Assembly: GCA_937906765.1 (NCBI GenBank)
Contig: CALCUV010000169.1
Location: forward strand, 1-5,720
Length of the DNA stretch: 5,720 bases
Direction: 5' to 3'
DNA from: an uncultured Prevotella sp.
Lineage (GTDB): Bacteria > Bacteroidota > Bacteroidia > Bacteroidales > Bacteroidaceae
Of this stretch, positions 5,612 to 5,720 are shown one piece after another. Made by a program: the position numbers and the translations under genes. Under the pieces are notes generated by a model, which made no database searches, was not told the DNA's origin, and saw only the letters and a list, made by a program, of their open reading frames with translations. The first letter of the stretch is position 1. Each line of letters begins with the position of its first letter.

Positions 5612-5701
5612 GGTTAGTTAGTAGTGAGGAGTTAGTAGTGAGGAGTCCGTGCGGGACATTACTCCGCATGGTCTTTCTCATTTCTCCTTTTTCATTTCTC
5701 C
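5612..5701 (-). repeat. Heptad-armed palindromic intergenic repeat, copy C (short core)
   Basis: Read on the minus strand, it starts one base after a TAA at 5705-5703. It has purine heptads GGAGAAA, TGAAAAA, GGAGAAA and TGAGAAA (5701-5674), the left arm CCATGCGG (5671-5664), a 9-base core, the right arm CCGCACGG (5654-5647), and heptads ACTCCTC, ACTACTA, ACTCCTC, ACTACTA and ACTAACC (5646-5612). It ends 16 bases before the phosphatase ATG. The order of parts and the orientation relative to the downstream gene match copies A and B exactly. With so short a core, this copy can fold into a compact hairpin. Confidence 0.85.
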
Positions 5702-5702
5702 T

Positions 5703-5720
5703 TTATCCCAGCAGATCCGG
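5703..5720 (-). CDS. Possible last codons of an upstream minus-strand gene (partial)
   Basis: On the minus strand the edge of the window reads Pro-Asp-Leu-Leu-Gly followed by TAA (stop at 5705-5703). Copy C begins one base after this stop, as copy B begins one base after the bcp stop. That parallel is the main reason to suspect a real gene end. Five codons cannot identify a product. Confidence 0.3.
   Translation of the reverse strand, partial: PDLLG

Overview
The window looks like a chromosomal segment from a Bacteroidales bacterium, probably Prevotella-like. The grounds are the coding style of the housekeeping genes, a good Bacteroidetes-type promoter (TTTG, 20 nt, TAnnTTTG) before the peroxiredoxin gene, the lack of Shine-Dalgarno sequences, and a ClC C-terminus next to fmt. 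The genus is an inference and was not tested by any search.

Layout, left to right: the 3' end of a ClC-type chloride channel gene (+); intergenic repeat copy A; fmt (+) with a clear intrinsic terminator; a 568-base non-coding gap holding a repeat fragment (D), a perfect 23-bp inverted repeat, a 20-bp direct repeat and the peroxiredoxin promoter; a Bcp/PrxQ-type peroxiredoxin gene (+); repeat copy B; a 58-residue winged-helix protein gene (+); a hairpin between convergent genes; a 686-residue AT-rich membrane protein gene (-) with a zinc ribbon and C-terminal Sel1-like repeats; an AT-rich leader with a tandem 15-bp repeat; a low-molecular-weight protein tyrosine phosphatase gene (-); repeat copy C; and possibly the last codons of another minus-strand gene.

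The housekeeping genes (ClC, Fmt, Bcp, phosphatase) are ordinary and do not form one pathway. Two things stand out. First, one family of intergenic repeat fills three gaps between co-directional genes. Each copy has heptanucleotide arrays on both sides of a conserved imperfect palindrome (CCATGCGG ... CCGCACGG), always in the same orientation relative to the downstream gene, and in two copies it runs from just after a stop codon to within a few to about twenty bases of the next start codon. Second, the 686-residue gene is far richer in AT than its neighbours, which suggests recent acquisition. It has an unusual order of membrane segments, zinc ribbon, membrane segments and Sel1-like repeats, and its function is unknown.
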